The notes under the pieces: generated by a model
Database searches by the model: none
Told to the model about the DNA's origin: nothing
The model's input: the letters and a program-made list of their open reading frames with translations, nothing else
Shown here: piece after piece, positions 28,916 through 35,817 of the stretch
How the letters are laid out: the number at the start of each line of letters is the position of its first letter
How positions within the stretch are numbered: the stretch's first letter is position 1
Position numbers and translations under genes: made by a program
DNA from: DASVHS01 sp038244815
GTDB lineage: Bacteria > Acidobacteriota > Thermoanaerobaculia > Gp7-AA8
Assembly (NCBI GenBank): GCA_038244815.1
Contig: JBBRTB010000031.1
Span: 1-47,638, forward strand
Direction: 5' to 3'
DNA: 47,638 nucleotides

Positions 28916-29239
28916 GGCGCGTTCTCTTCGACGAGAACATGCCCGTGAACTTCGGCACGACCTGCCAGATTTCGAAATTCGAACCGCGCAAGAGCAAGGC
29001 TGGTCGGGTTTGAAGAACGGTGAATTGCTCCGTGTCGCCCAAGAAGGAGTTTGCGGTATTCGTCACAGGCGACGAGCGTTTGCAGCATCAACAGAACATT
29101 GCTTCCTTCCGCATCGCCGTCGTCGTGGTCTCTGTCCAAAGCGCTCAGCTTGTCCACCTGCGCGCGCTTCGCGATCGGATTGCCTCATCTATCCGCCAAG
29201 CGCAGGCCGGGCACAGTGTCGGTTGTGGCCGCGGCCTAA
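28912..29239 (+). pseudogene. DUF5615 PIN-like toxin remnant with multiple frameshifts
   Basis: Starting with GTG at 28912 the family N-terminus RRVLFDENMPV is clear, where the catalytic Asp of PIN-like DUF5615 proteins sits. The frame then breaks near 28955; the continuation LRHDLPDFEIRTAQEQGWSG is in a second frame. It breaks again near 29045, where FAVFVTGDERLQHQQNIASF appears. A third shift near 29220 leads to VSVVAAA and a stop at 29239. With at least two frameshifts the toxin is inactive. The partner antitoxin is damaged too, so the whole module is decaying. Confidence 0.75.
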
Positions 29240-29392
29240 CTCTGCAGACCCATTCGAGCGTGGCGAGCTCGACCGCCTCGAGGCCGCGCCACGGTCCATG
29301 AGCGAGCCGTGGATGACATGCATCACGAGACCCGCGGTCCGATTGCGGCGAGAGCGATCATCACCGGGCGTTCTTTCGGGTGTATTTCGGTC

Positions 29393-30205
29393 TCAGGCCA
29401 GGCCCCGGCACGCGACCGCTTTGAAGAACGTGTAACAAAACACCCCGTTCGCCCGTGCCGTCGCGTAGAGATCTCGGATGCCCCTGTCGAACACGTCGGG
29501 ATCCACGATTCCTGCCCTGAGGGCGGACTCGCGGATACCCTCGATCATCGCGGTGAACGTCTTTTTCGTGAAACCGTCGACGAGTTCGGGCCGGCTCGAA
29601 TCCACGTACACAGTTCGGGGGGACACGCGCACATCGCTGAACCTCGCCGTTGTCAGAAGAGGATAGAGCTGCCGACCAATCAGTGCATTGCCTCCGGCTG
29701 ACCGCTGCAACTCAACCAGGCATCGGATCGCTTCCTGCGCTGGTCCGCTGTCGGGATGAAAGAACGCTGACCCATGGTCACCTTCGACCACAGTGATCGT
29801 GCCGCCAGGCCTCAGGAGGTTTCTCAACGCGCCGAGCGCTTCAACCGAACGGACGAGATGCTCCAGGACGAAACAGACGAACACGTGATCGAAAGAGAAT
29901 GGCCTGTGGGGCAAGGCAAAAATGTCCGCCTGTTCGAACTGCACATTCGTCAGACCGGCCGCGTCTGCGTCTCTCTTCGCTTGGGCCAAAGACGCTTCCG
30001 ACAGGTCGACGCACGTGATTCGAGCGCCCGGGCTGTTCCGGGCCAAGGTGAGCGTTTGGGCGCCCACGCCACACCCGGCCTCGAGCACGCGGCATCCGGC
30101 AGGATACGACGTGTCCCAATGAAGCAGTTCGACCAGGGTGCCGGCCTGATTCTGCAACCGCTCGTTCTCCCGCGGATCATAGCCATGCACGTACGCACGA
30201 CTCAT
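29393..30205 (-). CDS. Class I SAM-dependent methyltransferase
   Basis: A 270-residue Rossmann-fold methyltransferase. Motif I is VLEAGCGVGAQTLTLA, motif II ends CVDLSEASL, and QADIFALPHRPFSFDHVFVC covers motifs III/IV, followed by LRNLLRPGGTITVVEGDHGS. This pattern is UbiE/Methyltransf_11-like; the substrate is not deducible. The ATG at 30205 is preferred because AGGAGG lies 5 bases upstream. It is one of two island genes on the minus strand, opposite to the cassette direction, so it may have entered by a different route. The 29240-29392 gap to the left holds only a 7-bp inverted repeat (CGTGGCG/CGCCACG). Confidence 0.85.
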   Translation of the reverse strand: MSRAYVHGYDPRENERLQNQAGTLVELLHWDTSYPAGCRVLEAGCGVGAQTLTLARNSPGARITCVDLSEASLAQAKRDADAAGLTNVQFEQADIFALPHRPFSFDHVFVCFVLEHLVRSVEALGALRNLLRPGGTITVVEGDHGSAFFHPDSGPAQEAIRCLVELQRSAGGNALIGRQLYPLLTTARFSDVRVSPRTVYVDSSRPELVDGFTKKTFTAMIEGIRESALRAGIVDPDVFDRGIRDLYATARANGVFCYTFFKAVACRGLA

Positions 30206-30249
30206 AACGCCTCCTGCCACCGCCCGCGGCTCGGCCGCGGCCGCCTACG

Positions 30250-30561
30250 TCACGCGGACGGTCTGGCCCGAAACGCGATCCAGGCGACAGCCGTGCTTGT
30301 GACGAATCCCGCGGGTACCCACGTCTTGCAACCCAGCCCGAAAAGCAGGCTCACCGATACGCCGACAGCCAGGCACACGGCGAGCACACCCAATGCCGCG
30401 AGAGCCGTTGCGAGCGGCGCCTCGTGTCTCGTCGTCTTCACGGCATCCTCCAAGAATTCACCCAAGGCATGACGCTCAAGCCGCCGATTGCAGCGACGGA
30501 CCAAGCGGTACCACTGCCGGTGACCGCTCCATGGAACCGTTTGATCGAGAGTAATATACAT
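30250..30561 (-). CDS. Small two-helix membrane protein, unknown function
   Basis: The frame gives 103 residues from an ATG at 30561: a basic cytoplasmic-looking start (RLVRRCNRRLERHALGEFLE), then two predicted transmembrane helices (ATALAALGVLAVCLAVGVSV and KTWVPAGFVTSTAVAWIAF). A GTG at 30441 is preceded by GGAGG with good spacing and would give only 63 residues with the same two helices; this shorter start may be the real one. It lies 44 bp upstream of the methyltransferase on the same strand. No family is recognised. Confidence 0.5.
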   Translation of the reverse strand: MYITLDQTVPWSGHRQWYRLVRRCNRRLERHALGEFLEDAVKTTRHEAPLATALAALGVLAVCLAVGVSVSLLFGLGCKTWVPAGFVTSTAVAWIAFRARPSA

Positions 30562-30630
30562 TGGCGGCGGTCCCGAGCGAGCGCCACGCCTGCAGGGCGA
30601 CGTACTCATCAAAGCGTAAAATAGAGCGTG

Positions 30631-30819
30631 ATGGAAACACCGAAGCAGCAAGTCCAGGAGATTTTGGAGAAGTTACCCGAAGACGCTTCGCTCGAAGACA
30701 TCCAGTACCACATCTACGTTCGTCAGAAGATCGAGCAAGGCCTCGAAGACGTCAGCGCTGGTCGAGTCGTCAGCCACGAGGAAGTGCAGCGCCGGTTGGC
30801 TAAGTGGCTCTCAAAATAA
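30631..30819 (+). CDS. RelB-like antitoxin
   Basis: A 62-residue protein METPKQQVQEILEKLPEDAS followed by LEDIQYHIYVRQKIEQGLED and VSHEEVQRRLAKWLSK. The pattern of an N-terminal helix pair and a final VSHEEV-type helix is typical of small antitoxins paired with RelE/ParE toxins. A GTG three bases upstream could also initiate. It overlaps the toxin gene by 16 bases, the usual arrangement. The antitoxin is intact although the toxin is frameshifted. The gap to its left (30562-30630) shows no attC-like right end. Confidence 0.75.
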   Translation: METPKQQVQEILEKLPEDASLEDIQYHIYVRQKIEQGLEDVSAGRVVSHEEVQRRLAKWLSK

Positions 30820-31113
30820 AGTGGTCTGAATCGGCGCTCGCCTCGCTTTCCGAAGCAATCGAATACATCGCGAAAGATTCACCGAGTTGCAGCTGCTCTG
30901 GCGGTCCAAGCAGATCGCGCCGCGACTTCTCTTCGCCAACTTCCCCAGCGCGGGCGAGTCGTCCCCGAGTACGCTGATTTTTCAGTTCGCGAGATTCCGG
31001 CGGGGAAGAGCTATCGCCTGATCTACAAAACTGAAGGTGAACACATCAGCGTCATCGCGTTCGTCCACATCGCACGTGATCTCGCATCGTTCATCGAGGA
31101 GACTTCCTGGTGA
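30804..31113 (+). pseudogene. RelE/ParE-like toxin with one frameshift
   Basis: From GTG 30804 the frame reads ALKIKWSESALASLSEAIEY then IAKDSP. The continuation VAAALAVQADRAATSLRQLP, then RGRVVPEYADFSVREIPAGK and SYRLIYKTEGEHISVIAFVH, lies one base out of phase from about 30886. It ends at TGA 31111-31113. All hallmarks of a RelE/ParE toxin (RxVPE, SYRLIY, V-x-H-x-x-R-D) are present, so one indel near 30885 is the only defect. It may be true inactivation or a sequencing error. attC site 3 begins 8 bp after the stop, making this a toxin-antitoxin cassette. Confidence 0.8.
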
Positions 31114-31121
31114 TTCACGCA

Positions 31122-31223
31122 GCCCAACTCCACGCAGCAGCTGACGCGACCCGTGTTCGGCCCGGCGCATCCGCGCCTCGCGCTTCGGACCGGCCGCGCA
31201 GCTGAGCGTGAGGTACGTTGGAC
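31122..31223 (+). other. attC-like recombination site 3 (after the toxin)
   Basis: A 102-bp imperfect palindrome from GCCCAAC (31122-31128) to GTTGGAC (31217-31223), fitting RYYYAAC and GTTRRRY with six of seven positions complementary. The inner stem pairs CACGC, CAGCTG and CGCG with their complements in the right arm. An extrahelical A after CAGCTG sits in the gene-proximal arm, the same polarity as site 1. It begins 8 bp after the toxin stop. Confidence 0.85.
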
Positions 31224-31441
31224 GCCTGACATAGGTGGTCTTCAATTACTTCCAAGGGCCTCAGGATGACATGGCCCACCTCGCCGGCATTGGGTCATGC
31301 TCGCTCTGCGGCACTATGACCTCGTGCTTTTCGTTGGGATACGCTTCGTGTCAGGAGCTGGTAGGGAATGGGGCGCCGATCGTCGGTCATAGGAGCATCA
31401 GAGCTTTAAGGCCCACACGACCCACGACCTAAGAAGCTCGT
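31224..31441. other. Non-coding right edge of the island
   Basis: No plausible gene was found. A small dyad (GGTCAT at 31286-31291 pairing with ATGACC at 31317-31322) lies in the middle. At 31411-31430 CCCACACGACCCACGACC is a C-rich arm of the periodic repeat family (copy E), ending about 10 bp before the VanZ stop. It is the natural partner type for the G-rich copy D on the far side of the island. Confidence 0.5.
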
Positions 31442-31954
31442 CTACTCGAACTGGAATCTCACCCGCAACCTCAAATGTCCGAGGATCGCGCCGAGGATCG
31501 TGCCGAGCGTGTTCCAGATGACGTCGTTGATGTCCGCCACACGCGAGGGCAGAAAGTACTGCCACCCTTCGATGAAGATCGTGAACGTGAGTCCGAGGAG
31601 GATGGTCAGGACGTAGGTCTGGACGGTGGGCCGCTCGACGCTGTAGAGCGAGATGAAGGTCAGGAATCCCCACGGCACGAACAGCAGGATGTTGCCGATG
31701 ATGGGGACGACGATCACCGCGAGGATCTGCGTCGACACCGGACGATGTTCGACGCGATGCAGGAGATGCCGCAGATCGTCGAACGGAAGGGGATCGACTT
31801 TCGTGTAGCTTCGCCCCGAGCTCCAGATCGTCACCGACACGATGCCCGCGGTCACGAGAACCAGCAGCAGGACGGTGATGGCTCGCGGTATGTTGATCGA
31901 TCTGGAAACCGAGGACCGAGGACCAGGGACCGAGGACGCCGCCTCGGGCTTCAT
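31442..31954 (-). CDS. VanZ-like family membrane protein
   Basis: A 170-residue protein with about four transmembrane helices. VanZ features are IIGNILLFVPWGFLTFIS and LTFTIFIEGWQYFLPSRVADINDV, followed by WNTLGTILGAILG. VanZ-like proteins are linked to low-level teicoplanin resistance in enterococci, but most members have no known role. The ATG at 31954 overlaps the upstream transducer stop by 4 bases (ATGA). The N-terminal residues SSVPGPRSSVSRS are encoded by a periodic repeat (31908-31937), so that segment looks like an insertion into the coding sequence. Confidence 0.85.
   Translation of the reverse strand: MKPEAASSVPGPRSSVSRSINIPRAITVLLLVLVTAGIVSVTIWSSGRSYTKVDPLPFDDLRHLLHRVEHRPVSTQILAVIVVPIIGNILLFVPWGFLTFISLYSVERPTVQTYVLTILLGLTFTIFIEGWQYFLPSRVADINDVIWNTLGTILGAILGHLRLRVRFQFE
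31908..31937. repeat. Periodic repeat inside the VanZ-like gene, copy F
   Basis: ACCGAGGACCGAGGACCAGGGACCGAGGAC is a run of GACCGAG heptamers with one interrupted unit. It lies within the VanZ-like reading frame directly after the start codon region and adds about ten residues without a frameshift. Confidence 0.75.
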
Positions 31955-32934
31955 CTCGAGGGCGGCTCCGAGTTGTAGAAGAACATGCACGTCACGCGTT
32001 CGCTTTGCTTGGGGAAGTCTGCCGGCAGAGGATTGAGTTTCGACGACAACTCGATGGCCTTCTTGGCGGCGAAGTCGTAAGGCGGCACCGTGGAGCTGTC
32101 AAGCATCTCGATGTCGGTGATGCTTCCGTTCCGCTGGATGGTGAAGCGGATGGTGACCACGCCTTTCATCCCCGTGCGGATCAGCGGCGGCATGTTCTCC
32201 ATCCAGTGCACGCGGATCTTGCCGACCATCGACTGGGCGTATGCGCCCCAGTCGTACCACTGCGTCTCGAACGAGAGCGGGCCCTGCTCGGCGAATCCCT
32301 TCTCGCCGCCTTCACCGCCGAGCCTGCCGATGTCGAGGCCCTGATCGTTGAGGGTGGCCACCTTGCCGACTTCCTTGATGACCGAGTGCCAGTTGACCTG
32401 GCCGCCCGTCGCCGCGGCCGCCTGCGTCGTGCGCAGCGCGGGCATGCGCGACGAAGCGTTGGTGATGTCGGGCGGCAGTTGCGTTGCGTCCTCGTTCCTC
32501 CGTTCTCGGGTCTCGGTCGGAGGCGCGGGAACCGCGGCCTGAGGACCGAGGGCCGAGGTCTGCTGTTGCGGTTGGCGCATCGGCGGGGTGTAGAGCGAGT
32601 GACCGTCGCCAGGGCGGGTCGTCGGCCTCTCTCCGGTCGGATGCGGCGTCGAGGCCTTGCGGTTCGCGTCCGAGAACGGCGCGTTGAGCGGAGCTTTGTC
32701 GATCTGCGCGCCCGGAGCCTCGGTGAAGTCGCGTTGCGGGTTCTGTCTGATGAGCTCGATATAGTGGGCGATCGGTGCGGCCTTATCGTCAGAACGGACC
32801 GGGTGATACGCCTGGATCACGAACAGGATCAGGAAGATGTGGACGACGATCGAGACCAGGACCGGTCCCGGGACGCGCACGCCGGGCGTATCCTGACTCG
32901 CCTCCTCAACCAGCAGATCGATCTCTTCGTGCAC
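31951..32934 (-). CDS. TonB-family energy transducer
   Basis: A 327-residue inner-membrane protein. The short N-terminus is followed by one transmembrane helix (VLVSIVVHIFLILFVIQAYH, about 25-44). A Pro/Thr/Gln-rich periplasmic linker follows, then a C-terminal TonB/TolA-type domain (about 240-327: IRVHWMENMPPLIRTGMKGV, VVTIRFTIQRNGSITDIEML and AIELSSKLNPLPADFP). It transmits proton-motive force to outer-membrane receptors such as the Oar-like one in this window, though pairing is not proven. The start is a GTG at 32934 and the stop overlaps the VanZ-like gene. Part of the linker is encoded by a periodic repeat. Confidence 0.85.
   Translation of the reverse strand: MHEEIDLLVEEASQDTPGVRVPGPVLVSIVVHIFLILFVIQAYHPVRSDDKAAPIAHYIELIRQNPQRDFTEAPGAQIDKAPLNAPFSDANRKASTPHPTGERPTTRPGDGHSLYTPPMRQPQQQTSALGPQAAVPAPPTETRERRNEDATQLPPDITNASSRMPALRTTQAAAATGGQVNWHSVIKEVGKVATLNDQGLDIGRLGGEGGEKGFAEQGPLSFETQWYDWGAYAQSMVGKIRVHWMENMPPLIRTGMKGVVTIRFTIQRNGSITDIEMLDSSTVPPYDFAAKKAIELSSKLNPLPADFPKQSERVTCMFFYNSEPPSR
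32490..32558. repeat. Periodic inverted repeat inside the TonB-family gene, copy G
   Basis: CCTCGTTCCTCCGTTCTCGG then TCTCGGTCGG on one side and GAGGACCGAGGGCCGAGG on the other form imperfect arms of the GACCGAG family within the coding frame. It encodes the linker residues SALGPQAAVPAPPTETRERR. Confidence 0.6.
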
Positions 32935-32955
32935 GGGTGCCGTTACTAAGGTTAG

Positions 32956-32995
32956 ACGCGGAGGTTTTCTTCCACGTTTCGAGTGGTTAGACTGC
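32956..32995 (+). promoter_or_regulatory. Shared upstream motif, copy 1 (before the DUF4013 gene)
   Basis: ACGCGGAGGT at 32956-32965 and TTAGACTGC at 32987-32995 are separated by 21 bases and end 7 bases before the ATG at 33003. The same two words recur upstream of the DUF4388 gene with a 20-base gap. The spacing suits a promoter with upstream and -10-like elements, but identity is inferred only from the repetition. Confidence 0.4.
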
Positions 32996-33002
32996 CATCA
33001 CG

Positions 33003-33713
33003 ATGACGGACGTTTACACCCCGCCGCCCCCGCCGCCGCCACCTTCTCCATCGAAGCCAGAATACGACTTTCTGCGGCCGTTCGTGTTCCTGTTCGACGA
33101 TCCGCGATGGCTGCCGAAGGTGATGATCGGCGGGGCTTTCGTACTGTTTTCCGTGATGCTGGTGGGGATCCCGTTTCTTCTCGGTTACCTCGCGAAAATG
33201 GTGCGCAACATCGTGGCCGGCGATCCAACGCCGCTGCCCGAGTGGACGGACTTCGGCGAGCTCTTCGGAGAAGGCCTGATGCTTCTGCTGGTCGGGCTCA
33301 TCTACACGCTGCCCGTTGCGGTTCTGTCAATTCTGATCGCCATTCCGGCCGCCATCACCGGCGGATCGGAGCAGGAGGCGGTTCGGGACATCGGCGGCGG
33401 CATTTTTGGCTGCGCCTCGTGCATCGTGTCGTTCGTCGGTCTGGGGATCAACCTGCTGTTGCCGGCGGCGATGCTGATGGCGGTCATGTCGCGCCGGTTC
33501 GGGGCGGCATTCGAGTTCGGCCGGATCTGGTCGTTCATCCGTGCGAACGTCGGCAATTACATCCTGGCGATCATTGTCGAGATCGTGGCATCGATGCTCA
33601 GCATGGCCGGGCTGATGCTGTTGTGCGTGGGCATCATCTTCACGCATTTCTGGGCCGCGACCGTGGCCGGATTTGCGTTCGCACAGGTGTACCGGACCTC
33701 GGCGGTGAAATGA
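33003..33713 (+). CDS. DUF4013-like multi-pass membrane protein
   Basis: A 236-residue protein. The cytoplasmic start holds a run of eight prolines, which would need EF-P-type help in translation. FDDPRWLPKVMIGGAFVLFS and GIPFLLGYLAKMVRNIVAGD with PLPEWTDFGELFGEGL match the DUF4013 pattern, followed by about four more hydrophobic helices. Function is unknown. Its stop overlaps the next gene by 4 bases (ATGA). It is divergent from the TonB-family gene, with a 68-bp shared upstream region carrying motif copy 1. Confidence 0.8.
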   Translation: MTDVYTPPPPPPPPSPSKPEYDFLRPFVFLFDDPRWLPKVMIGGAFVLFSVMLVGIPFLLGYLAKMVRNIVAGDPTPLPEWTDFGELFGEGLMLLLVGLIYTLPVAVLSILIAIPAAITGGSEQEAVRDIGGGIFGCASCIVSFVGLGINLLLPAAMLMAVMSRRFGAAFEFGRIWSFIRANVGNYILAIIVEIVASMLSMAGLMLLCVGIIFTHFWAATVAGFAFAQVYRTSAVK

Positions 33714-34183
33714 AACGTGACACCGGGATCTTTGCCGCGTTCCTGGCCTCGGTCTCTCTGGCCATCCTCGGCGCCAGCACCTTGTGCGCATGGGCCGTGG
33801 CGCACGGCGCCTCCCCGCGGTGGCGTCTGTGGTTCCGGGTGATGTGCCACGGCATCGAGTCGCGCTGTCTGACGATCTTCGGCGTGCCGATGCCCATCTG
33901 CGCGCGTTGCGCGGCCATCTACGTCGGCCTTCTGGCCGGGATCGCCGGCTTCCTGATCCTGCCCATGCTCGAAGAGCGGATGATGCGGATGATGGTGCTG
34001 CTGTCGGCGTTGCCGATGGCCTTCGACGGAATCACCCAGGCGGTGCGCCTGCGCGAGAGCACGAACGACCTGCGGCTGATCACCGGCTTCATCGCCGCGT
34101 TCGCCTTTTCGTTGTGGGCGATGACGGCGGTCGAGGAAGGGGGAAGAGTGAGGGCCGGAGAAAGAAGCACGTTGAATTCTTGA
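33710..34183 (+). CDS. DUF2085-like membrane protein
   Basis: A 157-residue protein with about four hydrophobic helices. The DUF2085 landmarks are visible: FRVMCHGIESRCLTIFG and PICARCAAIYVGLLAG, with paired cysteines that may bind metal, then PMAFDGITQAVRLRESTNDL and RLITGFIAAFAF. Function is unknown; the family occurs next to varied membrane proteins. It is translationally coupled to the DUF4013-like gene by an ATGA overlap. Confidence 0.85.
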   Translation: MKRDTGIFAAFLASVSLAILGASTLCAWAVAHGASPRWRLWFRVMCHGIESRCLTIFGVPMPICARCAAIYVGLLAGIAGFLILPMLEERMMRMMVLLSALPMAFDGITQAVRLRESTNDLRLITGFIAAFAFSLWAMTAVEEGGRVRAGERSTLNS

Positions 34184-34212
34184 CGCATCCAGAACGCTGG
34201 TTTACCCTTCAA

Positions 34213-34251
34213 ACGCGGAGGTCCGGACGAATCGCTAAGTTCTTAGACTGC
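34213..34251 (+). promoter_or_regulatory. Shared upstream motif, copy 2 (before the DUF4388 gene)
   Basis: ACGCGGAGGT at 34213-34222 and TTAGACTGC at 34243-34251, separated by 20 bases, repeat copy 1. It ends 31 bases before the ATG at 34283, a position that fits a promoter for the DUF4388-pgeF-PBP operon. Confidence 0.4.
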
Positions 34252-34282
34252 GGGCGATTGCGCGACTCCCCATCGGAAGAAA

Positions 34283-35092
34283 ATGGCGTTCCAGGGTTCG
34301 CTGAAAGAGTTGCCTCTGCCCGACATCATCCAACTGGTGAGCGTGTCGGGGAAGACTGGCAAATTCACGCTCACGCGTGACGCTGACCGCGGATTCATTT
34401 TCCTCAAGAACGGACAGATGGTCGATGCCTCGGTCGGCGAGCTCGTGGGCGAAGAAGCGATCTACTCGCTGGCCATCTGGAACTCCGGCGACTTTCAGTT
34501 CAGCCCGGGCGATGAGCCGGAGCGCCAGACCATCTCGAAGTCGAATACGAACCTGCTGATGGAAGCGGCGCGCCGTCTCGACGAATGGCGCGTGCTTTCG
34601 AAGAAGATCCCCTCGGTCGAGCATGTTCCGGAGCTCATGGCCCGCGACAACCGTCACGAGCAGGTCACGTTGAATCCTCACGAGTGGCTGCTGATCACGA
34701 AGATCGACGGGCAGCGCTCCATCAGCGAGATCGGCCAGACGCTGAACATGTCCTCGTTCGAAGTGGCGAAGATCCTCTACGGCATGGTCACCGGCGAGAT
34801 CGTCGTTCTAAAAAAAAAACCTGAGCGCCCCTCCGACGAAGAAAACGGCGAGCTCATCGATCTGGCCGCTCGCATCCGCAACATCGCCGAGCAATTCATC
34901 GGAGAGCCGGGTCACAAAACCATCGAGAAGCACTTCCTCCGCGCCCTCGACCGCATCATGAGCGGCGACGGACACCGGGCCGTCGACACGATGATCCAGG
35001 AGTTCGAGAAGACCGCATCGCTGATGCGCGGAACCAGTGTCACCCAGCAGTTGCGCTCCCGCATCAGTGAGCTTCGCGAGCTCGCCTCGTAG
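34283..35092 (+). CDS. DUF4388 domain protein
   Basis: A 269-residue cytoplasmic protein. The N-terminal DUF4388 (PatA-like) domain spans about 1-100: MAFQGSLKELPLPDIIQLVS, GKFTLTRDADRGFIFLKNGQ and EEAIYSLAIWNSGDFQFSPG. A winged-helix-like middle (NPHEWLLITKIDGQRSISEI) and a helical C-terminal region follow. Such proteins are common in Myxococcota and Acidobacteriota and are linked to signalling, but the exact role is unknown. GGAAG precedes the ATG. A run of ten A at 34810-34819 encodes LKKKP and is a possible slippage site. Its TAG shares one base with the pgeF GTG. Confidence 0.85.
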   Translation: MAFQGSLKELPLPDIIQLVSVSGKTGKFTLTRDADRGFIFLKNGQMVDASVGELVGEEAIYSLAIWNSGDFQFSPGDEPERQTISKSNTNLLMEAARRLDEWRVLSKKIPSVEHVPELMARDNRHEQVTLNPHEWLLITKIDGQRSISEIGQTLNMSSFEVAKILYGMVTGEIVVLKKKPERPSDEENGELIDLAARIRNIAEQFIGEPGHKTIEKHFLRALDRIMSGDGHRAVDTMIQEFEKTASLMRGTSVTQQLRSRISELRELAS

Positions 35093-35817
35093 TGCCGGCC
35101 GGCGTCCTCATCGAAGACTCCCCATTCGGACGTATCGTCGTTCCGGCCTCGCTTCCGCAAGCCAGGGCCGTGTTCTACACAACCGCCGACTTCGACGGGA
35201 GGCTGAACGCGGCGGTGGCCCGGGAGATCGCCGGTTTCATCAGCGGGCGTTTCGGAATCGAGGCGTCGCTCAACACCTGCACGCAGGTTCACGGCGCCAC
35301 GGTAGTGCCGGTGCGGCCCGAGAAGGAATGGCGCGAATGCGATTCCTGTGACGCGCTGTGGACGGCGGAAGCGCATGTGGCCATCGGCATCAAGGTCGCG
35401 GACTGCCTTCCGGTGACGCTCGTCGATCCGGGCCATGGAGTGCTGGCCAACATCCACTCGGGATGGCGTGGCGCGGTGCAGAGGATCACCGACGTGACGC
35501 TCGACTCGATCGAGCGGGAGACGGCGTTCGAGGCCGCGCCGGCGCTCGCCTATCTGGGCCCTTCGATCCGACTCTGCTGCTTCGAGGTGGGCGAGGAGGT
35601 GGCCGCCCAATTCGACGAGCGCTTCGTCGATCGGAGCCGGGCCCGGCCGCACGTCGATCTCGTCGCGTTGACGGCCGCGCGGCTGCTGGCGCGAGGCTTC
35701 CATCCCTCCCGGATCATCGACTGCGGGCTCTGTACGCGCTGTGAAGGCTCGATGTTCCATTCGTTTCGCAGGGAGGGGAAGGGAGGCGGCAGGAATCTGG
35801 CAATCGCGGCGCAGTAG
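35092..35817 (+). CDS. pgeF: Purine nucleoside phosphorylase / laccase-domain protein (YfiH type)
   Basis: A 241-residue member of the multicopper-polyphenol-oxidase-like (YfiH) family. Members act on purine nucleosides, and E. coli PgeF corrects misincorporated peptidoglycan precursors. Zinc/substrate residues are seen in CTQVHGATVV, KVADCLPVTLVDP, IHSGWRGAVQRI and CGLCTRCEGSMFHSFRREG. The start is a GTG at 35092 sharing a base with the previous stop. The stop is directly followed by the ATG of the PBP gene, so a cell-wall link in this operon fits the PgeF role. Confidence 0.9.
   Translation: MPAGVLIEDSPFGRIVVPASLPQARAVFYTTADFDGRLNAAVAREIAGFISGRFGIEASLNTCTQVHGATVVPVRPEKEWRECDSCDALWTAEAHVAIGIKVADCLPVTLVDPGHGVLANIHSGWRGAVQRITDVTLDSIERETAFEAAPALAYLGPSIRLCCFEVGEEVAAQFDERFVDRSRARPHVDLVALTAARLLARGFHPSRIIDCGLCTRCEGSMFHSFRREGKGGGRNLAIAAQ

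Larger units (their letters stand above)
20077..31430. mobile_element. Accessory island built from integron-type cassettes, no integrase in window
   Basis: Between MFS and VanZ genes that share a strand lies about 11.3 kb with lower GC, different codon use and many broken genes. It contains three full attC-like sites and a half-site, a reverse transcriptase, a helicase-nuclease, decayed toxin-antitoxin pairs, an ADP-ribosylglycohydrolase remnant and a methyltransferase. No tyrosine recombinase or integron integrase is seen. Both edges touch arms of the periodic repeat family. Boundaries are approximate. Confidence 0.65.

Noticed and set aside
29234..29310. GCCTAAC at the end of the DUF5615 remnant as the start of another attC
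   Set aside because: A 7-bp inverted repeat follows, but no GTTRRRY box occurs within 160 bp. A single 7-base match is weak evidence.
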